21,261 bases of DNA from the NCBI GenBank assembly GCA_018365265.1, contig JAGZKI010000044.1, positions 1-21,261 of the forward strand. The letters run 5' to 3'. The stretch comes from Streptococcus parasanguinis (lineage in GTDB: Bacteria; Bacillota; Bacilli; Lactobacillales; Streptococcaceae). This document shows positions 1 to 7,543 of this stretch, one piece after another (the stretch's first letter is position 1; every line of letters begins with the position of its first letter). A program made the translations under genes and the position numbers. The notes beneath the pieces are model-generated. The model did not search any database. It was not told the origin of the DNA and saw only the letters and a program-made list of their open reading frames with translations.

Positions 1-105
1 AGCTGATGAAATCAGCGTAGTAGAGCCCACTCAACCACTGCGTCTTGCTCGACAATCCAAAAATAATTGAGAGGCTAGGACTTTTGTCCCAGCCTCTTTA
101 TTATT
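1..105 (+). repeat. 3' portion of a long structured repeat element, ending in a terminator hairpin
   Basis: Bases 1-78 are identical to the last 78 bases of the window (21184-21261), so this is a second copy of the same element, cut at its 5' side by the window edge. It begins inside hairpin 2 (GCTGAT at 2-7 pairs with ATCAGC at 11-16). It ends with hairpin 3: GAGGCT (71-76) pairs with AGCCTC (91-96) and GGAC (78-81) with GTCC (86-89), followed by a T-rich run from 97. Hairpin 3 looks like an intrinsic terminator for a gene upstream of the window. Joining this piece to the 5' part at the other window end gives an element of roughly 180 nt. I cannot give it an established name. Confidence 0.85.
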
Positions 106-157
106 TCAGAGCTAGTTTGCTTTCTTTTAAGGAATTACTTGGAGGGAATAAAAGAAA

Positions 158-200
158 AACAGAGATGGAAGAAATTATTTTTCTTCCATCTCTGTTTTTT
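158..200. terminator. Bidirectional terminator, 17-bp perfect stem
   Basis: The arms 158-174 and 180-196 are perfectly complementary around a 5-nt loop (175-179). On the plus strand the stem runs into TTTT (197-200). On the minus strand it runs into a T-rich stretch (complement of 147-157). It ends the minus-strand small gene at 175-354, whose stop codon lies in the loop and whose last codons form one arm. It also backs up the repeat's own terminator for plus-strand transcripts entering the window. Confidence 0.85.
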
Positions 201-354
201 GTCCTTGAATGGCTTTTTTGAGCCACCAAAGTGAGCCGGCTAGGATCAGGGCAGCAAGCCAAAAAATCCAAGCCTCAATAGTGGTTAGAAAAAAGTAGAG
301 AGCGATAGCATCGACCAATAAAAGTGGGATGAGAATCTGTTTTCTTATTTTCAT
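175..354 (-). CDS. Small two-helix membrane protein (59 aa), possibly leaderless
   Basis: The frame runs from ATG (354-352) to TAA (177-175). It begins MKIRKQILIPLLLVDAIALY and ends KTEMEEK. Two hydrophobic segments are visible, about residues 7-23 and 28-45, with a basic N-terminus and a charged C-terminus, which is typical of a small membrane protein. An extended -10 (TGATACAAT, 369-361) leaves six bases before the ATG, so the predicted transcript starts at the start codon, and no ribosome binding site is visible. A terminator hairpin closes the gene exactly at its stop codon. It is divergent from rsmH. I do not recognise the family and no function can be assigned. The hydrophobic pattern, the promoter and the terminator together make a real gene likely. 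Confidence 0.65.
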   Translation of the reverse strand: MKIRKQILIPLLLVDAIALYFFLTTIEAWIFWLAALILAGSLWWLKKAIQGQKTEMEEK

Positions 355-360
355 AAGAAT

Positions 361-369
361 ATTGTATCA
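361..369 (-). promoter_or_regulatory. Extended -10 promoter of the 59-aa membrane protein gene
   Basis: The minus strand reads TGATACAAT here, an extended -10 (TG, one base, TACAAT). The -35 is weak; TTGTTT (minus 388-383) at 16 bp is the best match. The expected start site, seven bases downstream, falls on the A of the ATG at 354. Confidence 0.55.
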
Positions 370-486
370 TAAATTCTAGAGGAAACAAATGAAATCAAGC
401 CTTTCTAAGTATTTTGTAGGATCTGAAAAGGTCCGATAGGGTTAGTTAGTGAATTTTCTTTCAGGAGTGCATCTTGGTCCCATTTG

Positions 487-495
487 TGGTAAAAT
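487..495 (+). promoter_or_regulatory. Extended -10 promoter of the rsmH-ftsL-pbp2X-mraY operon
   Basis: TGGTAAAAT (487-495) fits an extended -10 with one mismatch in the hexamer. No good -35 is seen at 16-18 bp. The expected transcription start at about 501-503 lies only 2-4 bases before the rsmH ATG at 505, so the operon mRNA would have almost no leader. Confidence 0.55.
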
Positions 496-504
496 AGTAA
501 AGAT

Positions 505-1455
505 ATGAGTAAAGAATTTCATCATGTAACGGTTTTGCTTCATGAAACGATCGATATGCTGGATGTTAAGCCAGATGGGATCTATGTAGACGCCACATTG
601 GGTGGGGCAGGCCACAGCGAATATTTGTTAACAAAATTAAATGAATCGGGCCATCTTTATGCCTTTGACCAAGATCAGCATGCAATTGAGAATGCTAAGA
701 TTCGTTTAGCTCCATTCATCGAGAAAGGCATGGTGACCTTCATTAAGGATAACTTTCGTCATTTGAAGGAACGTCTAAACGAATTGGGTGTGACTGAAAT
801 TGATGGAATCTGTTATGACCTAGGTGTCTCTAGTCCTCAGTTAGATGAACGGGAACGCGGATTTTCTTACAAGAAAGATGCGCCGTTAGACATGCGGATG
901 AATCAAGAAGCTTCCTTGACAGCCTATGAAGTCGTTAATAGCTACGATTACCATGATCTAGTCCGTATTTTTTTCAAATATGGAGAGGACAAATTTTCCA
1001 AGCAAATTGCGCGGAAAATTGAGCAAGCACGAGCAATTAAACCGATTGAAACGACGACTGAATTAGCAGAGGTTATTAAATCTGCTAAACCAGCTAAGGA
1101 GCTCAAGAAAAAGGGCCATCCTGCTAAACAGATTTTCCAAGCCATTCGTATCGAAGTCAATGATGAACTGGGAGCTGCAGATGAATCAATTCAGCAAGCC
1201 ATGGATTTGTTGGCCCTCGATGGTCGTATTTCTGTGATTACCTTTCATTCGTTAGAGGATCGATTGACCAAACAATTGTTTAAAGAAGCTTCGACGGTTG
1301 AGGTTCCAAAGGGGCTTCCCTTTATTCCAGATGATTTGAAACCAAAGATGGAGTTAGTCAACCGGAAACCTATTTTGCCAAGTGAAGAAGAGCTTGAGGA
1401 AAATAATCGATCTCATTCAGCAAAATTACGGGTTGCTCGAAAAATACACAAGTAA
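505..1455 (+). CDS. rsmH: 16S rRNA (cytosine(1402)-N(4))-methyltransferase RsmH
   Basis: RsmH (MraW) methylates N4 of C1402 in 16S rRNA, in the ribosomal P site, using S-adenosylmethionine. The SAM-binding loop is visible in VDATLGGAGHSEYLL (about residues 28-42), the conserved DLGVSSPQLDERERGFS lies at about 105-121, and TFHSLEDR sits near the C-terminal third. The 316-residue length and MSKEFHHVTVLLHE start match my memory of the pneumococcal protein, which supports ATG 505 even though no Shine-Dalgarno precedes it. It is the first gene of the four-gene division and cell-wall operon, with ftsL starting 11 bases after its stop. The -10 lies so close that translation may start on a nearly leaderless mRNA. 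Confidence 0.97.
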   Translation: MSKEFHHVTVLLHETIDMLDVKPDGIYVDATLGGAGHSEYLLTKLNESGHLYAFDQDQHAIENAKIRLAPFIEKGMVTFIKDNFRHLKERLNELGVTEIDGICYDLGVSSPQLDERERGFSYKKDAPLDMRMNQEASLTAYEVVNSYDYHDLVRIFFKYGEDKFSKQIARKIEQARAIKPIETTTELAEVIKSAKPAKELKKKGHPAKQIFQAIRIEVNDELGAADESIQQAMDLLALDGRISVITFHSLEDRLTKQLFKEASTVEVPKGLPFIPDDLKPKMELVNRKPILPSEEELEENNRSHSAKLRVARKIHK

Positions 1456-1466
1456 GAGGAATTGAT

Positions 1467-1802
1467 ATGGCAGCAAGAGATGAGAGAACAAGAACACAGG
1501 TATTGCAAGACCACTTTCGCCGCTTCTCTAGAGTAGAAAAGGCTTTTTATGGGTCGATTGTCTTAACAGCTGTGATTTTAGCCATTAGTATCGTCTTTAT
1601 GCAGACACGAATTTTACAAGTACAGAGTGAGTTGACTGATTTGAATACGGAACTAGAAGCCAAAAAGACGGAATTGGCAGATGTTCGTCAAGAGGTCAAT
1701 GAATTAACACGTTATGACCGCTTATCACAGTTGGCTAGCTCCCAAGGAATGAAGCTGCAAAAAGAAAATCGAAAAACAGTGAGTGCAAGTAGTGATGAAT
1801 AA
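1467..1802 (+). CDS. ftsL: Cell division protein FtsL
   Basis: FtsL is a bitopic divisome protein that works with DivIC/FtsB and DivIB/FtsQ to recruit or activate septal wall synthesis; in streptococci it partners PBP2X and FtsW. The 111-residue protein has a short basic cytoplasmic part, one membrane segment at about 27-46 and a coiled-coil-like stretch at about 50-82 (QVQSELTDLNTELEAKKTEL). It lies between rsmH and pbp2X as in other Firmicutes, and SRVEKAFYGS resembles pneumococcal FtsL. A GAGGAA ribosome site precedes ATG 1467. Its last eight bases overlap pbp2X, suggesting translational coupling. Confidence 0.93.
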   Translation: MAARDERTRTQVLQDHFRRFSRVEKAFYGSIVLTAVILAISIVFMQTRILQVQSELTDLNTELEAKKTELADVRQEVNELTRYDRLSQLASSQGMKLQKENRKTVSASSDE

Positions 1803-4074
1803 ATTTAAAAAATTTTTAATCAGGTATTCGATAAAGAAACGTCGCTTGCCGGATCAGAATCGAAAACAAGTTGGGAAAAATCTCAGTGTACTGGCGATTT
1901 TCCTCTTTTTTCTCTTTCTGATTAATTTTGCAATGATTATTGGAACTGACAAAAAATTCGGTGTGACCTTATCGGATCAAGCAAAAAAAGTCCATGAGCA
2001 GACGGTCATTGTTCCTGCAAAACGTGGAACGATCTATGACCGAAATGGAGCAGTAATTGCAGAAGATGCTACGACCTATAACGTTTATGCCGTTATTGAT
2101 AAAAAGTACAAATCAGCAACTGGGAAAGTCCTCTATGTAGAAGAGAGCCAATTTAAAAAAGTAGCAGAAATCTTTAAGCAGTACTTAGGGATGGATGAGG
2201 ATTACGTCATTCAACAGTTGTCGCAAAAGAAATTGAAACAGGTTTCTTTTGGCTCGAACGGAAACGGCATAACTTATAGTAATATGACAGCCATCCGTGA
2301 GGCCATGGAAGCGGCGAAGATTGAAGGTGTTGCCTTTACAACCAGTCCAAATCGAAGCTATAAAAATGGAGTTTTTGCTTCTCAATTTATAGGTCAGGCC
2401 TCTCTTCAAGAAGATAAAGAGGGGAATAAAACCCTGAAGGGACAATCAGGGATGGAGAAATCCCTCGATCGTATTCTCGCTGGTCAAAATGGGGTTATCA
2501 CCTATGACAAAGACCGAAACGGGAATATCGTTCCTGGTTCAGATAAGGTTTCTGTCAAAACAGAAGATGGAAAAGATGTCTATACGACCATTTCAGCAGA
2601 ATTACAAACCTACCTTGAGACGCGAATGGATGTTTTCCAAGAAAAAGTAAAAGGAAAGTATGTTAGTGCGACTCTTGTGAGTGCAAAAACTGGAGAAATC
2701 CTGGCGACAACGCAACGTCCAACCTATAATGCGGATACCAAACAAGGGTTGGATCTGAAAAACTTGAAAACCTGGAATACCATCCTTTATCAAGATCAAT
2801 ATGAACCTGGTTCAACCATGAAGGTCATGATATTAGCTTCGGCGATTGATCATGGGACCTTCCCAGCCTATAATGAGGTATACTACAGTAACGAACTACA
2901 GGTAAAAGATGCGACCATTCGTGACTGGGATGTCAATATGGGACTGTCTGAAGGTCGCTATATGAATATCGCACAGGGCTTTGCTCACTCAAGTAACGTG
3001 GGGATGACCCGTTTGGAGCAAAAGATGGGAAATGCTGTCTGGATGGACTACCTAACCCGCTTTAAATTCGGTCTTCCGACCCGTTTTGGAATGGGAAATG
3101 AAGCTTACGGGAGTCTTCCAGGGGATTATGTCAGTCAAGCCATGTCTTCCTTCGGTCAAGGGATTTCCGTCAGTCAAACCCAAATGTTACGGGCCTTTAG
3201 TGCCATCGCTAATGATGGGCAAATGTTAGAGCCGAAGTTTATTAGTGCTATTTACGATAAAAAATCAGACACAGCCCGCAAATCAAAAAAAGAAGTTGTT
3301 GGAAAACCAGTTTCAGGATCAGCTGCACAACAGACACGGAACTATATGATCACCGTCGGAACAGATCCAGAGTATGGAAGCTTGTACAGTGATGGACCCA
3401 TCATTCAGGTACCCGGTCAAAACGTTGCGGTGAAATCAGGGACTGCCCAAATGGCGACAGATCAAGGATACTTGCAAGGAGAAAATGATTATATCTACTC
3501 GGTTGTAGCCATGACACCTGCAGAAGATCCTGAATTCATCATGTATGTGACGGTCCAACAACCAGAAGTGAAATTCTCATTCACCAGCTGGGAAGAGCTG
3601 GTCAATCCTATTTTGGAAGATGCAGTTGCTTTAAAAGACGAATTGCATCTAACATCAGAGGCACCAACTTTGGATGATGTGACCAAAGAAACGACCTACA
3701 AAATCCCTTCAGTGGAAACTCTCTCTAAGGAGTTGAATCTGAAACAAAATCTGAGCCCAGGTGCTTATTCAGAGGAATTGCGTCGCAATTTGGTGCAACC
3801 AATTGTACTAGGGACCGGTAAAAATATCCGCAAGATGTCTGTGGATGTGGGCTCTAAAGTCAAAGCCAATCAGCAAGTATTGTTATTAACAGAAGACTTT
3901 GATGCGGTTCCAGATATGTATGGTTGGACTAAGAAAAATGCAGACATCTTTGGAGAATGGACTGGAATTGAGATTACCTATAAAGGTAGTGGAAAGAAAG
4001 TAACTAAACAAAGTGTCAAAATGAACACCTCACTCAATAAAACTAAAAAGATTACGTTAACATTAGGAGACTAA
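1795..4074 (+). CDS. pbpX: Penicillin-binding protein 2X (class B, septal transpeptidase)
   Basis: PBP2X is the monofunctional DD-transpeptidase that crosslinks septal peptidoglycan together with FtsW. From ATG 1795 the protein has 759 residues. It has a basic cytoplasmic tail, a membrane segment at about 30-50, a PBP dimerisation region, and a transpeptidase domain with Ser340 in STMK (340-343), SSN (399-401) and KSG (547-549), followed by two C-terminal PASTA-like repeats. A GTG at 1783 would extend the frame by four residues. I prefer ATG 1795, whose start (MNKFKKF) resembles the short cytoplasmic tail of pneumococcal PBP2X and which overlaps the ftsL stop. The catalytic motifs are of the ordinary type. 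This alone does not settle beta-lactam susceptibility, because mosaic changes elsewhere cannot be judged by eye. Confidence 0.96.
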   Translation: MNKFKKFLIRYSIKKRRLPDQNRKQVGKNLSVLAIFLFFLFLINFAMIIGTDKKFGVTLSDQAKKVHEQTVIVPAKRGTIYDRNGAVIAEDATTYNVYAVIDKKYKSATGKVLYVEESQFKKVAEIFKQYLGMDEDYVIQQLSQKKLKQVSFGSNGNGITYSNMTAIREAMEAAKIEGVAFTTSPNRSYKNGVFASQFIGQASLQEDKEGNKTLKGQSGMEKSLDRILAGQNGVITYDKDRNGNIVPGSDKVSVKTEDGKDVYTTISAELQTYLETRMDVFQEKVKGKYVSATLVSAKTGEILATTQRPTYNADTKQGLDLKNLKTWNTILYQDQYEPGSTMKVMILASAIDHGTFPAYNEVYYSNELQVKDATIRDWDVNMGLSEGRYMNIAQGFAHSSNVGMTRLEQKMGNAVWMDYLTRFKFGLPTRFGMGNEAYGSLPGDYVSQAMSSFGQGISVSQTQMLRAFSAIANDGQMLEPKFISAIYDKKSDTARKSKKEVVGKPVSGSAAQQTRNYMITVGTDPEYGSLYSDGPIIQVPGQNVAVKSGTAQMATDQGYLQGENDYIYSVVAMTPAEDPEFIMYVTVQQPEVKFSFTSWEELVNPILEDAVALKDELHLTSEAPTLDDVTKETTYKIPSVETLSKELNLKQNLSPGAYSEELRRNLVQPIVLGTGKNIRKMSVDVGSKVKANQQVLLLTEDFDAVPDMYGWTKKNADIFGEWTGIEITYKGSGKKVTKQSVKMNTSLNKTKKITLTLGD

Positions 4075-4075
4075 G

Positions 4076-5068
4076 ATGTATATTGCTACGATCCTTGTAT
4101 CGTTTCTATTAACAGTGGCTGCTATTCCAGCCTTTATTCGATTTTACCATCGTGCTCATATTTCTGGGCAACAAATGCATGAAGATGTGAAACAACACAA
4201 AGCGAAAGCTGGCACTCCGACAATGGGTGGAGTTGTATTTCTCATTACAGCCGTTCTAGTTAGTTTTGTCGTTACCGTATTGACTGGAAATTTCACGCGC
4301 CCTGTTCAACTGATTCTATTTATCTTGATTCTTTATGGAATTGTTGGATTTTTGGATGACTTTTTAAAAGTTTTTCGTAAGATTAATGAAGGTCTTAACC
4401 CAAAACAAAAATTGGCCCTTCAACTTGTTGGTGGAATCATCTTCTATATTTTTTCTGAACGCCACGGTGCAGGAAGCCTTTTGAATGTTTTCGGATATGA
4501 ACTTTACTTGGGCCATTTCTACATTCTCTTTGCTTTATTTTGGTTGGTTGGTTTTTCAAACGCGGTCAATTTGACAGATGGGATTGATGGATTAGCCAGC
4601 ATCTCCGTTGCTATTAGCCTGAGTGCTTATTCCTTTATTGCCTATATGCAAGGAAAATGGGACATTCTCTTTGTGACTTTGAGTATGATTGGGGCCTTGC
4701 TTGGATTTTTTGTCTTCAACCACAAGCCAGCTAAAATCTTTATGGGAGATGTCGGTAGTCTTGCTCTTGGAGGGATGCTTGCAGCTTTGTCAATGGCTCT
4801 GCATGTAGAGTGGACCCTGCTCCTGATTGGTCTTGTCTATGTCATTGAAACAGGTTCAGTGATGCTACAAGTGACCTATTTCAAATGGACCAAGAAACGC
4901 TACGGGGAAGGGCGTCGGATTTTCCGAATGACTCCTTTCCACCATCATTTAGAACTGGGTGGTCTTTCTGGAAATGGCCAAAACTGGTCAGAATGGAAAG
5001 TGGATGCCTTTATGTGGTCCATTGCCTTGGTAACAAGTGTCGTGACTCTAGTCCTTCTCTACCTATAA
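4076..5068 (+). CDS. mraY: Phospho-N-acetylmuramoyl-pentapeptide transferase MraY
   Basis: MraY moves phospho-MurNAc-pentapeptide from UDP onto undecaprenyl phosphate, giving lipid I on the inner face of the membrane. The 330-residue polytopic protein shows the family signatures: the acidic pair in GFLDDFLK (Asp94, Asp95), NLTDGIDGLA (about 165-174), FMGDVGS (about 222-228) and the histidine cluster FHHHLE (288-293). It starts one base after the pbp2X stop, with an AGGAG ribosome site inside the end of pbp2X, so it is the last gene of this operon. A terminator follows directly after its stop. Confidence 0.97.
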   Translation: MYIATILVSFLLTVAAIPAFIRFYHRAHISGQQMHEDVKQHKAKAGTPTMGGVVFLITAVLVSFVVTVLTGNFTRPVQLILFILILYGIVGFLDDFLKVFRKINEGLNPKQKLALQLVGGIIFYIFSERHGAGSLLNVFGYELYLGHFYILFALFWLVGFSNAVNLTDGIDGLASISVAISLSAYSFIAYMQGKWDILFVTLSMIGALLGFFVFNHKPAKIFMGDVGSLALGGMLAALSMALHVEWTLLLIGLVYVIETGSVMLQVTYFKWTKKRYGEGRRIFRMTPFHHHLELGGLSGNGQNWSEWKVDAFMWSIALVTSVVTLVLLYL

Positions 5069-5098
5069 AACGACGGTGGGCTTGCCCATCGTTTTTTT
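5067..5098 (+). terminator. Terminator of the rsmH-mraY operon
   Basis: ACGGTGGG (5073-5080) pairs with CCCATCGT (5085-5092), with one G-U pair and loop CTTG, followed by a run of T to 5098. It overlaps the end of mraY. Confidence 0.85.
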
Positions 5099-5165
5099 AC
5101 TGACTCAGAGAGAATTCGCTGGTTAGGAAAAATGACTCATAAGAGAAGCAAGAAGACAGCTTTTC

Positions 5166-5174
5166 TGATATAAT
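5166..5174 (+). promoter_or_regulatory. Extended -10 promoter of the DEAD-box helicase gene
   Basis: TGATATAAT is a perfect extended -10. The expected start at about 5181 leaves a 20-nt leader to ATG 5203 with AAAGGA in between. It would put an ATG at 5185 only about four bases from the 5' end, which is why the later start is chosen. No clear -35 is seen. Confidence 0.65.
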
Positions 5175-5202
5175 AATAGAGATCATGAAAGGAACTGAGA
5201 AA

Positions 5203-6546
5203 ATGAAATTTACAGAGTTTAATTTTAAGCCCTATATTCAAGAGGCGCTGAAAGAAATCAATTTTAGAGAAGCAACCGAAGTACAGGAAAAGCTAATTCC
5301 GATTGTCCTAGCTGGAAATGATTTAGTGGGAGAATCAAAGACAGGTTCTGGGAAAACCCATACTTTTCTCTTACCGATTTTTCAAACGTTAAACGAAGAC
5401 AGCCAACAAGTTGAAGCGGTGATTACGGCTCCTAGTCGGGAGTTGGCAACGCAAATTTACCAAGCTGCTCGTCAAATCGCTAGTCATTCTGAAAAAGAGA
5501 TTCGGATTGTGAATTATGTTGGAGGAACGGATAAAAGCCGTCAGATTGAAAAACTCCAGGTCAAACAACCACATATCGTGATTGGAACTCCAGGCCGAAT
5601 TTATGACCTGGTTGCATCTGGTGATCTGGCTATTCATAAAGCCCATACTTTTGTGGTAGATGAGGCGGATATGACACTGGACATGGGATTCTTGTCAACC
5701 GTGGATAAGATTGCTTCAAGACTTCCGCAACAACTGCAATTTTTAGTTTTTTCAGCCACCATTCCGCAAAAATTGCAGCCATTCTTGAAAAAATATCTCT
5801 CAAACCCAGTCATGGAGCAAATTAAGAACAAGACGGTGATTTCAGATACCATCGATAATTGGCTGGTTTCGACCAAGGGTCGGGATAAAAATGAGCAAAT
5901 TTACCAATTGACCAAGACCTTGCAACCTTATTTGGCCATGATTTTCGTTAATACAAAAACGAGAGCAGACGATCTCCATGCTTATCTAGTAGCCCAAGGA
6001 TTGAAAGTGGCGAAGATTCACGGAGATATCCCACCACGTGAACGGAAACGGATCATGAATCAGGTTAAAAATCTTGATTTTGAGTATATTGTGGCCACAG
6101 ATTTAGCGGCTCGTGGAATTGATATCGAAGGGGTGAGTCATGTCATCAACGATGCTATTCCACAAGATCTTTCATTCTTCGTTCACCGTGTCGGCCGGAC
6201 AGGGCGCAATGGTCTACCAGGTGTCGCTATTACTCTTTATCAACCGAGTGATGATTCGGATATCCGTGAACTAGAAAAAATGGGAATTCGTTTCGTACCG
6301 AAAGTGTTGAAAAATGGGGTTATTGAAGATACTTATGATCGGGACAGACGGGCGAATCGTGAGAAGAAGCAAGAGAAACTCGACATTGAAATGATTGGTC
6401 TGGTGAAGAAGAAAAAGAAAAAAATCAAACCAGGCTACAAGAAAAAAATCAAATGGGCAGTTGATGAAAAGCGGAGAAAAGCTAAAAGAGCTGAAAACCG
6501 TGCGCGTGGTCGGGCGGAACGAAAGGCCAAACGCCAAACTTTCTAA
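5203..6546 (+). CDS. cshB: DEAD-box ATP-dependent RNA helicase, CshB-like
   Basis: This RNA helicase of the DEAD-box family probably unwinds RNA during ribosome assembly, mRNA turnover or growth in the cold. The 447 residues show motif I SKTGSGKT (45-52), PSREL (77-81), TPGR (129-132), DEAD (153-156), SAT (184-186), ATDLAARGID (298-307) and HRVGRTGR (328-335). A very basic lysine/arginine tail from about 400 probably binds RNA. Length and tail suit the CshB (YqfR) subgroup better than CshA, which is longer. ATG 5203 is preceded by AAAGGA; the alternative ATG 5185 lies almost at the predicted 5' end of the transcript. It is a single-gene unit between two terminators. Confidence 0.88.
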   Translation: MKFTEFNFKPYIQEALKEINFREATEVQEKLIPIVLAGNDLVGESKTGSGKTHTFLLPIFQTLNEDSQQVEAVITAPSRELATQIYQAARQIASHSEKEIRIVNYVGGTDKSRQIEKLQVKQPHIVIGTPGRIYDLVASGDLAIHKAHTFVVDEADMTLDMGFLSTVDKIASRLPQQLQFLVFSATIPQKLQPFLKKYLSNPVMEQIKNKTVISDTIDNWLVSTKGRDKNEQIYQLTKTLQPYLAMIFVNTKTRADDLHAYLVAQGLKVAKIHGDIPPRERKRIMNQVKNLDFEYIVATDLAARGIDIEGVSHVINDAIPQDLSFFVHRVGRTGRNGLPGVAITLYQPSDDSDIRELEKMGIRFVPKVLKNGVIEDTYDRDRRANREKKQEKLDIEMIGLVKKKKKKIKPGYKKKIKWAVDEKRRKAKRAENRARGRAERKAKRQTF

Positions 6547-6580
6547 CCCCTTCTTTCACATGTTCAGAAGAAAACATAGA

Positions 6581-6607
6581 TTTTCTTTATGAACTCCATA
6601 AAGAAAA
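6581..6607. repeat. Perfect 11-bp inverted repeat downstream of the helicase gene
   Basis: TTTTCTTTATG (6581-6591) and CATAAAGAAAA (6597-6607) are exact reverse complements around a 5-nt loop. No T run follows on the plus strand, so it is not a classical terminator. It may protect the 3' end of the helicase mRNA, which continues to the terminator at 6632. Confidence 0.6.
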
Positions 6608-6631
6608 ACTATTAGGAACTTGTCTAAAATT

Positions 6632-6669
6632 ATGATAGACTAAATTTGAGTAGTCTATCATTTTTCTAT
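6632..6669 (+). terminator. Terminator between helicase and ABC permease genes
   Basis: ATGATAGACTA (6632-6642) pairs exactly with TAGTCTATCAT (6651-6661) around an 8-nt loop, followed by a T-rich run to 6669. Confidence 0.88.
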
Positions 6670-6683
6670 TTCTGTAGCAATTT

Positions 6684-6713
6684 TTGGAATTCCGATAGTG
6701 AATGTGATAGAAT
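6684..6713 (+). promoter_or_regulatory. Promoter of the amino-acid ABC transporter genes
   Basis: TTGGAA (6684-6689), an 18-bp spacer and TAGAAT (6708-6713) with an upstream TG (6705-6706) form an extended -10 promoter. The start is expected near 6720, about 23 bases before ATG 6743. Confidence 0.55.
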
Positions 6714-6742
6714 GTTTATGTTCGAGAAAGGAAGTAACAAAA

Positions 6743-7543
6743 ATGTTTACAACTAATCTTTTAACTGCCAACTGGTATGCTGACTTTTTAAAACACGTTC
6801 CAGACAGCAAGCTGTTTAGTTTGAGAGCCGTATTGGATGCATTTCCGGCAGTCATTGGGAAATTGCCTGTGACGATTTTATTAGCCCTAGGAGGCGCATT
6901 TTTTGGGATTATTTTTGCCATGATTTTTGCTCTGGTCAAAATTAATCGTGTACGAATTCTTTACCCGATTCAAGCTGTTTTTGTCAGTTTTTTACGGGGG
7001 ACTCCTTTGTTGGTTCAGTTGATGTTGACCTATTATGGGATTCCTCTTATTTTAAAAGCGATCAATCAGTCCTATGGAACAGCTTTTAATATTAATGCCA
7101 TTCCAGCTGAGTTATTTGCAATTGTGGCTCTTGCCTTTAATGAGGCGGCTTATGCGAGTGAGACCATACGGGCAGCCATTTTATCAGTGGATCCTGGTGA
7201 AATTGAGGCAGCACGTAGTCTTGGGATGACCAATCGTCAAGTTTATCGCCGGATTATTATTCCCAATGCAGCAGTCGTTGCAACTCCTACTTTAATCAAC
7301 TCTCTCATTGGCTTGACCAAGGGGACCTCGCTCGCCTTTAGTGCCAGTGTGGTTGAAATTTTTGCTCAAGCACGGATTATTGGGGGGAGCGATTTGAAGT
7401 ACTTTGAACGCTTTATCACGGTATCGATTGTTTACTGGATTGTGAACATTCTCATTGAAATACTAGGCCGTCACATTGAACGTCGACTGGATATTGAGAC
7501 TCCCGTAGCAATTGATTTACCAGATCAGGAGGTCCGGATCTAA
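6743..7543 (+). CDS. tcyB: Polar amino-acid ABC transporter permease, TcyB-like
   Basis: This is a membrane component of an ABC importer of the polar amino-acid (His/Gln/cystine) family. The 266 residues have several hydrophobic helices (about 43-66, 84-100, 120-140, 170-200, 222-242). The coupling loop that contacts the ATPase is AAILSVDPGEIEAARSLGM (144-162). An upstream start at 6698 is possible, but ATG 6743 has AAAGGAAG at proper spacing and lies downstream of the predicted promoter. The gene overlaps the ATPase gene by one base (TAATG). No substrate-binding protein is encoded beside it. By gene order in streptococci (before trxB) it corresponds to the TcyBC pair, which in S. mutans imports cystine and, with the binding protein GshT, glutathione. 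Substrate is inferred, not seen. Confidence 0.85.
   Translation: MFTTNLLTANWYADFLKHVPDSKLFSLRAVLDAFPAVIGKLPVTILLALGGAFFGIIFAMIFALVKINRVRILYPIQAVFVSFLRGTPLLVQLMLTYYGIPLILKAINQSYGTAFNINAIPAELFAIVALAFNEAAYASETIRAAILSVDPGEIEAARSLGMTNRQVYRRIIIPNAAVVATPTLINSLIGLTKGTSLAFSASVVEIFAQARIIGGSDLKYFERFITVSIVYWIVNILIEILGRHIERRLDIETPVAIDLPDQEVRI

Noticed and set aside
165..221. 18-codon plus-strand frame (MEEIIFLPS...)
   Set aside because: It reads through the bidirectional terminator and lacks a properly spaced ribosome site.
424..480. T-box or other riboswitch in the rsmH leader
   Set aside because: No T-box consensus, specifier loop or terminator is found, and the only pairing seen is a short stem with a long loop.
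1783..1794. GTG start of PBP2X four codons upstream
   Set aside because: ATG 1795 gives a start resembling known PBP2X proteins and a conventional short overlap with ftsL.
5185..5202. ATG 5185 as start of the DEAD-box helicase
   Set aside because: It would lie about four bases from the predicted transcript 5' end with no ribosome site, whereas ATG 5203 has AAAGGA at good spacing.
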